Positions 1 through 11,100 of a stretch of 64,000 bases of DNA are shown in pieces. The notes under the pieces are model-generated. The model saw only the letters and a list, made by a program, of their open reading frames with translations, ran no database searches and had not been told where the DNA came from. The stretch's first letter is position 1, and each line of letters begins with the position of its first letter. Source of the DNA: Leptodactylus fallax. Its lineage: Eukaryota; Chordata; Amphibia; Anura; Leptodactylidae. The DNA lies in NCBI GenBank assembly GCA_947044405.1, contig CAMRHE010000460.1:1017501-1081500 (forward strand), read 5' to 3'. A program made the position numbers and the translations under genes.

Positions 1-178
1 CGGGGCCCACCAGGGAGCATTATTAGGTGTCCGGGGCCCACCGGGGAGCATTATTAGGTGTCCGGGGCCCACCAGGGAGCATTATTAGGTGTCCGGGGCC
101 CACCGGGGAGCATTATTAGGTGTCCGGGGCCCACCGGGGAGCATTATTAGGTGTCCGGGGCCCACCGGGGAGCATTAT
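1..178. repeat. 31-bp tandem repeat, cut by window edge
   Basis: Almost six consecutive copies of a 31-bp GC-rich unit built around CGGGGCCCACC and GCATTATTAGGTGTC. Copies differ mainly at one A/G position. The array begins before the window, so its full size is unknown. Confidence 0.95.
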
Positions 179-575
179 ATGTGGAGGTCACTGAGGACGG
201 TGATGGTAAAATGTGATATATTAAATATATAAGTACTAGGTGGGGGTGGTTGGTTGGGGGAAGTATAGGACGTGTAGCTTTTAGGGTGTATTCATACAGT
301 GCTGTTGTGATGCAGTTAAATCTGCACTGGTATATATGACATGTATATAAGCCTTGCAGTGCAGATTTCTTGTGGTATTTGAGATTTTCTAATTTTACAA
401 GTGAATTTTATTTGACCTGTTTCTGCTGTAAATTCAAAAACTGCGCTAAAAATTACATTAAAACTGCCTTTTTTTTTCCCCCAAACATTATTTGTTAAGG
501 GTCCCCAAATCTAAAAAGGTTAAGAAACCTTGTAAGATCCTCGTCTTATCACACCTGAGCCGGTCAGTTTTGTGG
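179..575. other. Unique AT-rich spacer
   Basis: Single-copy-looking DNA between two minisatellites. I see no exon, RNA gene or terminal-repeat structure in it. Confidence 0.5.
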
Positions 576-1400
576 CATCCATGGACAGGGCGCAGGACAC
601 AGGACAGGGCACAGGGCAGGACAGGACACGGGGCCCAAGACACAGGACGGGGCACAGGACAGGACAGGACAGGGCACAGGGCAGGACAGGACACGGGGCC
701 CAAGACACAGGACGGGGCACAGGACAGGACAGGGCACAGGTCAGGACAGGACACGGGGCCCGGGACACAGGACGGGGTACAGGACAGGACAGGACAGGGC
801 ACAGGGCAGGACAGGACACGGGGCCCGGGACACAGGACGGGGCACAGGGCAGGACAGGACACGGGGCCCAAGACACAGGACGGGGCACAGGGCAGGACAG
901 GACAGGGCACAGGGCAGGACAGGACACGGGGCCCGGGACACAGGACGGGGCACAGGGCAGGACAGGACACGGGGCCCAAGACACAGGACGGGGCACAGGA
1001 CAGGACAGGGCACAGGGCAGGACAGGACACGGGGCCCAAGACACAGGACGGGGCACAGGACAGGACAGGGCACAGGGCAGGACAGGACACGGGGCCCGGC
1101 ACACAGGACGGGGCACAGGACAGGACAGGACACGGGGCCCGGCACACAGGACGGGGCACAGGGCAGGACAGGACACGGGGCCCGGGACACAGGACGGGGC
1201 ACAGGGCAGGACAGGACACAGGGCCCGGGACACAGGACGGGGCGCAGGGCAGGACACAGGATGGGGCACAGGGCAGGACAGGACACGGGGCCCGGGACAG
1301 AGGATGGGGCGCAGGACACAGGACGGGGCACCGGGCAGGACACAGAATGGGGCGCAGGGCAGGACGCAGGATGGGGCACCGGGCAGGGCGCAGCAGGCAG
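576..1400. repeat. GC-rich minisatellite, nested 5-bp and 43-65-bp periods
   Basis: Strand-asymmetric array of GACAGG/GGCAGG-type subunits. The landmark CACGGGGCCC recurs at irregular steps of about 43, 60 and 65 bp, as expected when short subunits expand within a larger unit. Long frames are open on both strands only because the unit lacks stop codons; their translations are low-complexity repeats (TGHRAGQD-like) and are not genes. Confidence 0.93.
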
Positions 1401-1829
1401 GTGAGTCTGGAAACCCCAAGTATGGCCTTTTATAAGATCTATTTTCTGCCCAGCGCGGCTGTAACTTACAAAGTGCACTCTTTGCTTTCTTATCTGACAG
1501 CGTCACCTTTGTCACTCTGTGCAGTCACTTATTATGGGGTTATTGAGTTTGTCATAGAAGAAGGTGCGGGAGCCGAGAGTTCAGAGGTTTGAAAAAGAAG
1601 TTTTTGTAAGGCCGTGTTCACACAGACTTTTCTGATGCTGGATATAATCCATGTTTATGACTAACCCTCAGATTTCTGCTGCAGCTACAGCTTTATGTGC
1701 TGCAGTTTCTTCCTAATAAGTGACGTGTATATTAAATCTGCGCTAAAAAATCCCCACCTGTCTGAACAGCAGCTCAGATTTCCATGGGATGCAGGTTCAG
1801 CATGAAATTTCTGGCAGGTGAACATGCCC
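1401..1829. other. Unique spacer
   Basis: No repeat array, recognisable exon or RNA gene. It separates the GC-rich minisatellite from a MITE-like element. Confidence 0.45.
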
Positions 1830-1889
1830 TTAAAGGGATAATCCGGCCTCAAATCAATTTTTCATACTGATGACCTATTCACAGACAGG

Positions 1890-2399
1890 GACATCTCTCC
1901 TTGTGGAGAGCACCAGTGAAGGTGTGTAGAGTTTTGAGTTGCCTTTCGCCCTCTACTAAGCATCTACATATCACAAGGCATTATGGGAAAGGAGCTGGGA
2001 GCTCATGCACTCTCTATTGGATGTAACAGATCCTTAATTTGCTTTTGACTCACCGAGTCTTGAGACAGCAAAAGGGATTTTAACCAAACCAATATCACTT
2101 ATCTGCATACAGCGCTGTTTCGGGATTTTTGTCCCTCATCAGTGCAGAGCAGAGTGAACTGGCTGGCTTTGTGAGAGGCAATGAGTGGCTCAGGGACGGG
2201 AATCTCTCTCCTTGAGCAGAGCACCAGTTAAGGTGAGGGACAACAATCCTGAAACAGCGCTGTATGCAGATAAGTGATATTGGTTTGGCTAAAATCCCTT
2301 TTGCTGTCTCAAGACTCGGTGAGTCAAAAGCAAATTGAGGATCTGTTACATCCACCAGAGGGCGTATGAGCTCCCCAGCTCCTTTCCCATAATGCCTTG
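1890..2399. mobile_element. Fold-back retroelement-like insertion with target-site duplication
   Basis: Two arms of about 168 bp (1971-2138 and 2234-2402) are inverted copies, about 94% identical by eye (nine substitutions, one indel), around a 95-bp loop. The insertion is flanked by a 19-20 bp direct repeat (1871-1889 and 2400-2419, beginning TGACCTATTCACAG) that differs by one base, which reads as a target-site duplication inside the host MITE. Sequence near 1890-1923 also resembles 2200-2233, suggesting a duplicated terminus. Inverted terminal copies plus a hammerhead motif fit a Penelope-like terminal repeat. That family call is inference, because no reverse transcriptase remains. Confidence 0.7.
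2102..2148 (-). ncRNA. Hammerhead ribozyme motif, type I topology
   Basis: Read on the minus strand, every core block is present. Stem I 5' side is UCUGCA (2143-2148), followed by CUGAUGA (2136-2142). Stem II is GGGA/UCCC over a short A-rich loop, then GAAA. Stem III is the palindromic ACAGCGCUGU, followed by UA, and the stem I 3' strand is UGCAGA (2102-2107). Stem I has six perfect pairs and stem II has the expected G-C closing pair. The predicted cut follows the A complementary to 2108. Short, palindromic stem III is typical of hammerheads reported in Penelope-like elements. Activity is not shown here. Confidence 0.8.
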
Positions 2400-2523
2400 T
2401 GACCTATTCACAGGACAGGTTATCAGTATGTGATCTGTTGGGGTCTGATCCCTGGACCCTGCACAGATCAGCTGTCCTAGCAACCTCCGGATCCTGGAAA
2501 CTGTAAGTGGATGTGAGGTGTGT

Positions 2524-3040
2524 GCAGCACCGATACAGGTGATAGGGAGCGCCGCAGCACCGATACAGGTGATAGGGAGCGCCGCAGCACCGATACAGGT
2601 GATAGGGAGCGCCGCAGCACCGATACAGGTGATAGGGAGCGCCGCAGCACCGCTATAGGTGAAAGGGAGCGCCGCAGCACCGCTACAGGTGAAAGGGAGC
2701 GCCACAGCCCCGATACAGGTGACAGGGAGCGCCACAGCCCCGATACAGGTGACAGGGAGCACCGCAGCACCGTTACAGGTGAAAGGGAGTGCCGCAACAC
2801 CGCTACAGGTGAAAGGGAGTGCCGCAACACCGTTACAGGTGAAAGGGAGTGCCGCAGCACCGTTACAGGTGAAAGGGAGTGCCGCAACACCGCTACAGGT
2901 GAAAGGGAGCGCCGCAGCACCGATACAGGTGACAGGTAGCGCCGCAGCACCGATACAGGTGATAGGGAGCACTGCAGCACCGCTAGAGGTGACAAGGAGC
3001 GCCGCAGCACCGATACAGGTGACAGGGAGTGCCGCAGCAG
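2524..3040. repeat. 30-bp minisatellite
   Basis: About 17 tandem copies of a 30-bp unit containing GCAGCACCGATACAGGTGA, with A/T and G/C variants shared between neighbouring copies. Because 30 is divisible by three, several frames stay open and give ten-residue peptide repeats. I treat these as non-coding. The array lies inside the MITE-like element. Confidence 0.95.
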
Positions 3041-3254
3041 CCATATCTACTACATTGTGATGCTTCCAGAGAATTTGCAGCCCTGCCCCTATTACTTGAA
3101 TTGGAGTCCACCCGCAATTTCTGGCACCTGGAGGTGGCTGCAACAGCTGATCTGTGGCCAGGTATCAGACCCCGACTGATCACATATTGGTAGCCAATCC
3201 TGAGGACAGGTCATCACTATGGAAAATCAATTTGGGGCCAGAAAACTCCTTTCA

Positions 3255-3714
3255 GAGAACTGTTGGTTTATCTTTCTCTATAATCGGCTGGTTCTAGTCG
3301 TGGCCTCAGATCTTGATTCCTATTTTGTGTACATATATGAGCTGCGTGGACAATATATGAACACGACAGGATCCCGTCATAGACCCTATAGCATAGTACG
3401 ATCGTATAATACGCGCTTCATATTTTAATAGTGCCGTGTGTACACGTGCACAGTTATCACAGATGTACCGGCGATAGCTAGCTGTAAGGACAGAAAAAAG
3501 GACAAAATATACGGCTTGCTATGCGCACCGCGGCAAATTTAGCTCCACCCACTTCTATGTTGACTCCGCCCATTCTCAGCTATTTTTCCATGTGCCCCCA
3601 CACAGTATAATGCTCCTACAGTCACTCTAACATTATATGCCCCCACATTATAATGGTCCCCTCCAATTTCCCCACAGTACTAAGTCCCTCTCCTCGTGCC
3701 CCAGTTTAAACTGG
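3255..3714. other. Unique spacer
   Basis: No gene or repeat structure recognised between the MITE-like element and the inverted minisatellite. Confidence 0.45.
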
Positions 3715-4310
3715 CGGAAACTAGAGGGGGACATTAAACTGGGGCAGCTGGAGGGGGACATTAAACAGTGGGGGTAGTTGCGGGGGCATTAAACTGGGGG
3801 CAACTAGAGGCAGACATGTCCTCCTCCAGCTACCCCCCACGGTTTAATGTCCTCCTCCAGTTGCCCCCAGTTTAATGTCACACTCTATCTGCCTCCTCAG
3901 TTTAATGTCCCCCCTTCATCTGCCACCAGCTTAATTCTTATTTATTTCTTACGCTTACTTATATAGCGCCATCATATTCCGCAGCGATTTACAGACATTG
4001 TCAGTCACTGTCCCATATAGGGCACAATCTATATTCCCTATCAGGATGTCTTTGGAGTGTGGGAGGAAACCGGAGTACACGGAGGAAACCCCTTCATCTG
4101 CCCTCAGTTTAATGTCCTCCTTTATCTGCCACCAATTTAATGTTCCCCCTTCATGTCACCAGCTTAATGCCCCCCTTCATCTACCACCAAATTAAATGTC
4201 CCCCTTTATCTGCCACCATCTTAATTGCCCATTCATCTACTCCCAGTTTAATTGCCCCCTTCATCTGCCTTCAGTTTAACTGCCCCCTACATCTGCCCCC
4301 AGTTCCCCCC
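3715..4310. repeat. Degenerate minisatellite that switches strand
   Basis: Units of about 25-30 bp. From 3715 to about 3812 the unit reads GACATTAAACTGGGGGCA. From about 3815 onward it reads as the complement, CAGTTTAATGTCCTCC, for roughly a dozen more diverged copies. The switch point is at the palindrome GACATGTC. The C-strand half is interrupted at 3949-4090 by an unrelated dispersed repeat. Confidence 0.8.
3949..4090. mobile_element. Dispersed repeat fragment inside the minisatellite
   Basis: Contains TATAGCGCCATCATATTCCG, CAGTCACTGTCCCATATAGG and GTGTGGGAGGAAACCGGAGT, motifs I know from a widespread vertebrate interspersed repeat. A related copy lies at 24655-24800. The minisatellite resumes directly after it, so it inserted into an existing array. 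Exact family not assigned. Confidence 0.65.
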
Positions 4311-4714
4311 TCTTGCTCACACATGCTGTCTCTTCTCTCCTCCTTATCTTTGATCACTCTCTGTTCCCAGCTTTCTGTGTAACACCACACTGTCCCGCAG
4401 TATCCAGAATAGCTCCGCCCACACAAGAGTCTGATCACATGTTCATGACGTCATCAAAGGTCCTTTAGCCATTATGATTTAGCATCTACCATTTAGCCTT
4501 TACCCTACCCTAATAAAGTTTAACAGCAAAACACATCTGGGGATTAGCGGGACAAACTGTAAGCTATGCGGGACCGCGGGACAGCAGTGTAAAATCGGGA
4601 CTGTCCCGCCAAATGCGGGACAGTTGGGAGCTATGGGCACAGCCATGGAGACCAAGGTGGCCATATTGTGCAACGAATCACTGTGAGGCCAGAATGCTGC
4701 AAAGCTGCTACTGT
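4311..4714. other. Unique spacer
   Basis: No exon or RNA gene recognised. Confidence 0.4.
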
Positions 4715-4945
4715 GATACCACCCCCTCCTCTGTGTGACGCCGCCCCCTCTTTGGTGTGAAGTTGACGTCCGCCCCCTCCTCTTCTGTGTGACGCCGCCC
4801 CCTCTTCTGTGTGACGCCGCCCCCTCTTCGGTGTGACGTTGACGCCGCCCCCCTCCTCCTCTGTGTGACGCCGCCCCCTCTTCGGTGTGACGTTGACGCC
4901 GCCCCCCTCCTCTCTGTGATGCTGAAGCCGCCCCCTCCTCTGTGA
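4715..4945. repeat. Short GC-rich tandem repeat
   Basis: About nine imperfect copies of a unit of roughly 20-27 bp around GACGCCGCCCCCTC and TTCTGTGTGA, some carrying an extra GTTGACGC. Two neighbouring units form a roughly 50-bp higher-order pair near 4810-4910. Open frames here are repeat artefacts. Confidence 0.85.
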
Positions 4946-5130
4946 CGCAAATCATTACCACGAAGCTTGAGTAAATCCGGATTCAAAGCAAATCGAATAT
5001 TTCATGAAGTTTGGATCGAATTCCACTTCGTCAGATTCAATTCGCTTATCTCTAGTTACAGCTGACAACGCTCTTTTCTTATCCGTAGTGTTACCTTTGT
5101 CACCTTGTACGGTAATTATGGGACAACAGG

Positions 5131-8100
5131 ATAACCCTATATATCACACAGCTCAGCTTCTCTATTATATAACCCTATATATCACACAGCTCAGCTTCTC
5201 TATTATATAACCCTATATATCACACAGCTCAGCTTCTCTCCTCTATCATATAACCCTATATATCGCACAGCTCAGCTTCTCTCCTCTATCCTATACCCCT
5301 ATGTATCACACAGCTCAGCTTCTCCCCTCTATCATATACCCCTATATATCACACAGCTCAGCTTCTCTCCTCTATCCTATACCCCTATATATCACACAGC
5401 TCAGCTTCTCTCCTATTATATAACCCTATATATCACACAGCTCAGCTTCTCTCCTCTATCCTATAACCCTATATATCACACAGCTCAGCTTCTCTCCTCT
5501 ATCATATAACCCTATATATCACACAGCTCAGCTTCTCTCCTCTATCATATAACCCTATGTATCACACAGCTCAGCTTCTCTCCTCTATCATATAACCCTA
5601 TATATCACACAGCTCAGCTTCTCTCCTCGATCATATATACCCTATATATCACAGAGCTCAGCTTCTCTCCATCATATAACCCTATATATCACACAGCTCA
5701 GCTTCTCTCCTCTATCCTATAACCCTATATATCACACAGCTCAGCTTCTCTCCTCTATCCTATACCCCTATATATCACAGAGCTCAGCTTCTCTCCTCTA
5801 TCCTATAACCCTATATATCACACAGCGCAGCTTCTCTCCTCTATCATATAACCCTATATATCACACAGCTCAGCTTCTCTCCTCTATCCTATACCCCTAT
5901 ATATCACACAGCTCAGCTTCTCTCCTATTATATAACCCTATATATCACACAGCTCAGCTTCTCTCCTCTATCCTTTAACCCTATATATCACACAGCTCAG
6001 CTTCTCTCCTCTATCATATAACCTATATATCACACAGCTCAGCTTCTCTCCTCTATCCTATACCCCTATGTATCACACAGCTCAGCTTCTCCCCTCTATC
6101 ATATACCCCTATATATCACACAGCTCAGCTTCTCTCCTCTATCCTATACCCCTATATATCACACAGCTCAGCTTCTCTCCTATTATATAACCCTATATAT
6201 CACACAGCTCAGCTTCTCTCCTCTATCCTATAACCCTATATATCACACAGCTCAGCTTCTCTCCTCTATCCTATACCCCTATATATCACAGAGCTCAGCT
6301 TCTCTCCTCTATCCTATAACCCTATATATCACACAGCGCAGCTTCTCTCCTCTATCATATAACCCTATATATCACACAGCTCAGCTTCTCTCCTCTATCC
6401 TATACCCCTATATATCACACAGCTCAGCTTCTCTCCTATTATATAACCCTATATATCACACAGCTCAGCTTCTCTCCTCTATCCTTTAACCCTATATATC
6501 ACACAGCTCAGCTTCTCTCCTCTATAATATAACCTATATATCACACAGCTCAGCTTCTCTCCTCTATCATATACCCCTATATATCACACAGCTCAGCTTC
6601 TCTCCTCTATCATATACCCCTATATATCACACAGCTCAGCTTCTCTCCTCTATCCTATACCCCTATATATCACACAGCTCAGCTTCTCTCCTATTATATA
6701 ACCCTATATATCACACAGCCCAACTTCTCTCCTCTATCCTATAACCCTATATATCACACAGCTCAGCTTCTCTCCTCTATCATATAACCCTATATATCAC
6801 ACAGCTCAGCTTCTCTCCTCTATCATATAACCCTATGTATCACACAGCTCAGCTTCTCTCCTCTATCATATAACCCTATATATCACACAGCTCAGCTTCT
6901 CTCCTTGATCATATATACCCTATATATCACAGAGCTCAGCTTCTCTCCATCATATAACCCTATATATCACACAGCTCAGCTTCTCTCCTCTATCCTATAA
7001 CCCTATATATCACACAGCTCAGCTTCTCTCCTCTATCCTATACCCCTATATATCACAGAGCTCAGCTTCTCTCCTCTATCCTATAACCCTATATATCACA
7101 CAGCTCAACTTCTCTCCTATTATATAACCCTATATATCACACAGCTCAGCTTCTCTCCTCTATCCTATAACCCTATATATCACACAGCTCAGCTTCTCTC
7201 CTCTATCATATAACCTATATATCACACAGCTCAGCTTCTCTCCTCTATCATATAACCCTATATATCACACAGCTCAGCTTCTCTCCTCGATCATATATAC
7301 CCTATATATCACAGAGCTCAGCTTCTCTCCATCATATAACCCTATATATCACACAGCTCAGCTTCTCTCCTCTATCCTATAACCCTATATATCACACAGC
7401 TCAGCTTCTCTCCTCTATCCTATACCCCTATATATCACAGAGCTCAGCTTCTCTCCTCTATCCTATAACCCTATATATCACACAGCTCAGCTTCTCTCCT
7501 CTATAATATAACCTATATATCACACAGCTCAGCTTCTCTCCTCTATCCTATAACCCTATATATCACACAGCTCAGCTTCTCTCCATCATATACCCCTATA
7601 TATCACACAGCTCAGCTTCTCTCCTAATATCATATAACCTATATATCACACGGCTCAGCTTCTCTCCTATATCCTATAACCCTATATATCACACAGCTCA
7701 GCTTCTCTCCTCTATCCTATAACCCTATATATCACACAGCTCAGCTTCTCTCCTCTATCATATACCCCTATATATCACATAGCTCAGCTTCTCTCCTCTA
7801 TCATATAACCCTATATATCACACAGCTCAGCTTCTCTCCTCTATCCTATAACCCTATATATCACACAGCTCAGCTTCTCTCCTCTATCATATACCCCTAT
7901 ATATCACACAGCTCAGCTTCTCTCCTCTATCATATAACCCTATATATCACACAGCTCAGCTTCTCTCCTCTATCCTATAACCCTATATATCACACAGCTC
8001 AGCTTCTCTCCCTCTATCCTATATCCCTATATATCACAGAGCTCAGCTTCTCTCCTCTATCCTATAACCCTATATATCACACAGCTCAGCTTCTCTCCCA

Positions 8101-11100
8101 TATCCTATAACCCTATATATCACACAGCTCGGCTTCTGTCCTCTATCCTATAACCCTATATATCACACAGCTCGGCTTCTCTCCTCTATCATATAACCCT
8201 ATATATCACACAGCTCAGCTTCTCTCCTCTATCATATAACCCTATATATCACAGAGCTCAGCTTCTCTCCTCTATCATATAACCTATATATCACAGAGCT
8301 CAGCTTCTCTCCTCTATCATATAACCCTATATATCACACAGCTCAGCTTCTCTCCTCTATCATATAACTCTATATATCACACAGCTCAGCTTCTCTCCTC
8401 TATCCTATATATCACACAGCTCAGCTTCTCTCCTCTATTATATACCCCTATATATCACACAGCTCAACTTCTCTCCTCTATCATATACCCCTATATATCA
8501 CACAGCTCAGCTTCTCTCCTCTATCATATAACCCTATATATCACACAGCTCAGCTTCTCTCCTCTATCCTATAACCCTATATATCACACAGCTCAGCTTC
8601 TCTCCTCTATCCTATAACCCTATATATCACACAGCTCAGCTTCTCTCCTCTATCCTATAACCCTATATATCACACAGCTCAGCTTCTCTCCTGTATCATA
8701 TACCCCTATATATCACACAGCTCAGCTTCTCTCCTCTATCATATAACCCTATATATCACACAGCTAAGCTTCTCTATTATATAACCCTATATATCACACA
8801 GCTCAGCTTCTCTCTGTCATATAACCCTATATATCACACAGCTCAGCTTCTCTCCTCTATCATATAACCTATATATCACACAGCTCAGCTTCTCTCCTCT
8901 ATCCTATAACCCTATATATCACACAGCTCAGCTTCTCTCCTCTATCATATACCCCTATATATCACACAGCTCAGCTTCTCTCCTCTATCCTATACCCCTA
9001 TATATCACACAGCTCAGCTTCTCTCCTCTATCATATACCCCTATATATCACACAGCTCAGCTTCTCTCCTCCATCATATAACCCTATATATCACACAGCT
9101 AAGCTTCTCTATTATATAACCCTATATATCACACAGCTCAGCTTCTCTCCTTTTATATACCCCTATATATCGCACAGCTCAGCTTCTCTCCTATTATATA
9201 ACCCTATATATCGCACAGCTCAGCTTCTCTCCTATTATATAACCCTATATATCACACAGCTCAGCTTCTCTCCTATTATATACCCCTATATATCACACAG
9301 CTCAGCTTCTCTCCTATCATATACCCCTATATATCACACAGCTCAGCTTCTCTCCTATTATATAACCCTATATATCACACGGCTCAGCTTCTCTCCTCTA
9401 TCATATAACCCTATATATCACACAGCTCAGCTTCTCTCCTCTATCCTATAACCCTATATATCACACAGCTCAGCTTCTCTCCTCTATCATATAACCCTAT
9501 ATATCACACAGCTCAGCTTCTCTCTATCATATAACCTATATATCACACAGCTCAGCTTCTCTCCTATTATATAACCCTATATATCACACAGCTCAGCTTC
9601 TCTCCTCTATCATATAACCCTATATATCACACAGCTCAGCTTCTCTCCTCTATCATATACCCCTATATATCACACAGCTCAGCTTCTCTCCTCTATCATA
9701 TACCCCTATATATCACACAGCTCAGCTTCTCTCCTCTATCATATACCCCTATATATCACACAGCTCAGCTTCTCTCCCTCTATCCCTATATATCACACAG
9801 CTCAGCTTCTCTCCTCTATCCTATACCCCTATATATCACACAGCTCAGCTTCTCTCCTATTATATACCCCTATATATCACACAGCTCAGCTTCTCTCCTC
9901 CTATCATATACCCCTATATATCACACAGCTCAGCTTCTCTCCTCTATCCCTATATATCACACAGCTCAGCTCTCTCTCCTCTATCCTATACCCCTATATA
10001 TCACACAGCTCAGCTTCTCTCCTCTATCATATAACCCTATATATCACACAGCTCAGCTTCTCTCTATTATATAACCCTATATATCACACAGCTCAGCTTC
10101 TCTCCTATTATATACCCCTATATATCGCACAGCTCAGCTTCTCTCTCTATTATATACCCCTATATATCACACAGCTCAGCTTCTCTCCTCTATCATATAA
10201 CCCTATATATCACACAGCTCAGCTTCTCTCCTCTATCATATAACCCTATATATCACACAGCTCAGCTTCTCTCCTCTATCATATAACCCTATATATCACA
10301 CAGCTCAGCTTCTCTCCTCTATCATATACCCCTATATATCACACAGCTCAGCTTCTCTCTCATAAACCCTATATATCACACAGCTCAGCTTCTCTCCTAT
10401 ATATACCCCTATATATCACACAGCTCAGCTTCTCTCCTCTATTATATAACCCTATATATCACACAGCTCAGCTTCTCCCTCCTATTATATACCCCTATAT
10501 ATCGCACAGCTCAGCTTCTCTCCTATTATATAACCCTATATATCGCACAGCTCAGCTTCTCTCCTATTATATACCCCTATATATCGCACAGCTCAGCTTC
10601 TCTCCTATTATATACCCCTATATATCGCACAGCTCAGCTTCTCTCCTCTATCCTATACCCCTATATATCACACAGCTCAGCTTCTCTCCTCTATCATATA
10701 ACCCTATATATCACACAGCTCAGCTTCTCTCTCCTCTATCATATACCCTATATATCCCGCCCCTCCCCCCCCACAACCCTATATATCACACAGCTCAGCT
10801 TCTCTCCTCTATCATATACCCCTATATATCACACAGCTCAGCTTCTCTCCGCTATCCTATACCCCTATATATCACACAGCGCAGCTTCTCTCCTCTATCA
10901 TATACCCCTATATATCACACAGCTCAGCTTCTCTCCTCTATCATATACCCCTATATATCACACAGCTCAGCTTCTCTCCTATTATATACCCCTATATATC
11001 ACACAGCTCAGCTTCTCTCCTCTATCATATAACCCTATATATCACACAGCTCAGCTTCTCTCTATCATATAACCTATATATCACACAGCTCAGCTTCTCT

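Larger units (their letters stand above)
1830..3254. mobile_element. MITE-like element with about 60-bp inverted termini, enlarged by insertions
   Basis: The left end (TAAAGGGATAATCCGGCC, then TGATGACCTATT) reappears inverted and diverged at the right end near 3190-3254. Internal sequence such as GATCAGCTGT and 'tctgatccctggaccc' also recurs inverted toward the right half (GGTATCAGACCCC). The design matches the more compact element at 25103-25419, so they are probably one family. No transposase frame is present, so this copy is non-autonomous. It hosts a fold-back insertion (1890-2399) and a 30-bp minisatellite (2524-3040), which account for most of its length. The superfamily is not assigned. 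Confidence 0.65.

Noticed and set aside
492..1592. 366-codon plus and 331-codon minus frames over the GC-rich minisatellite
   Set aside because: Both strands are open over the same repeats, which indicates a stop-free unit rather than coding selection.
2234..2290. Second hammerhead in the right arm of the fold-back
   Set aside because: GAAAC, stem III and the stem I 3' strand remain, but CUGAUGA is replaced and the stem I 5' strand is lost.
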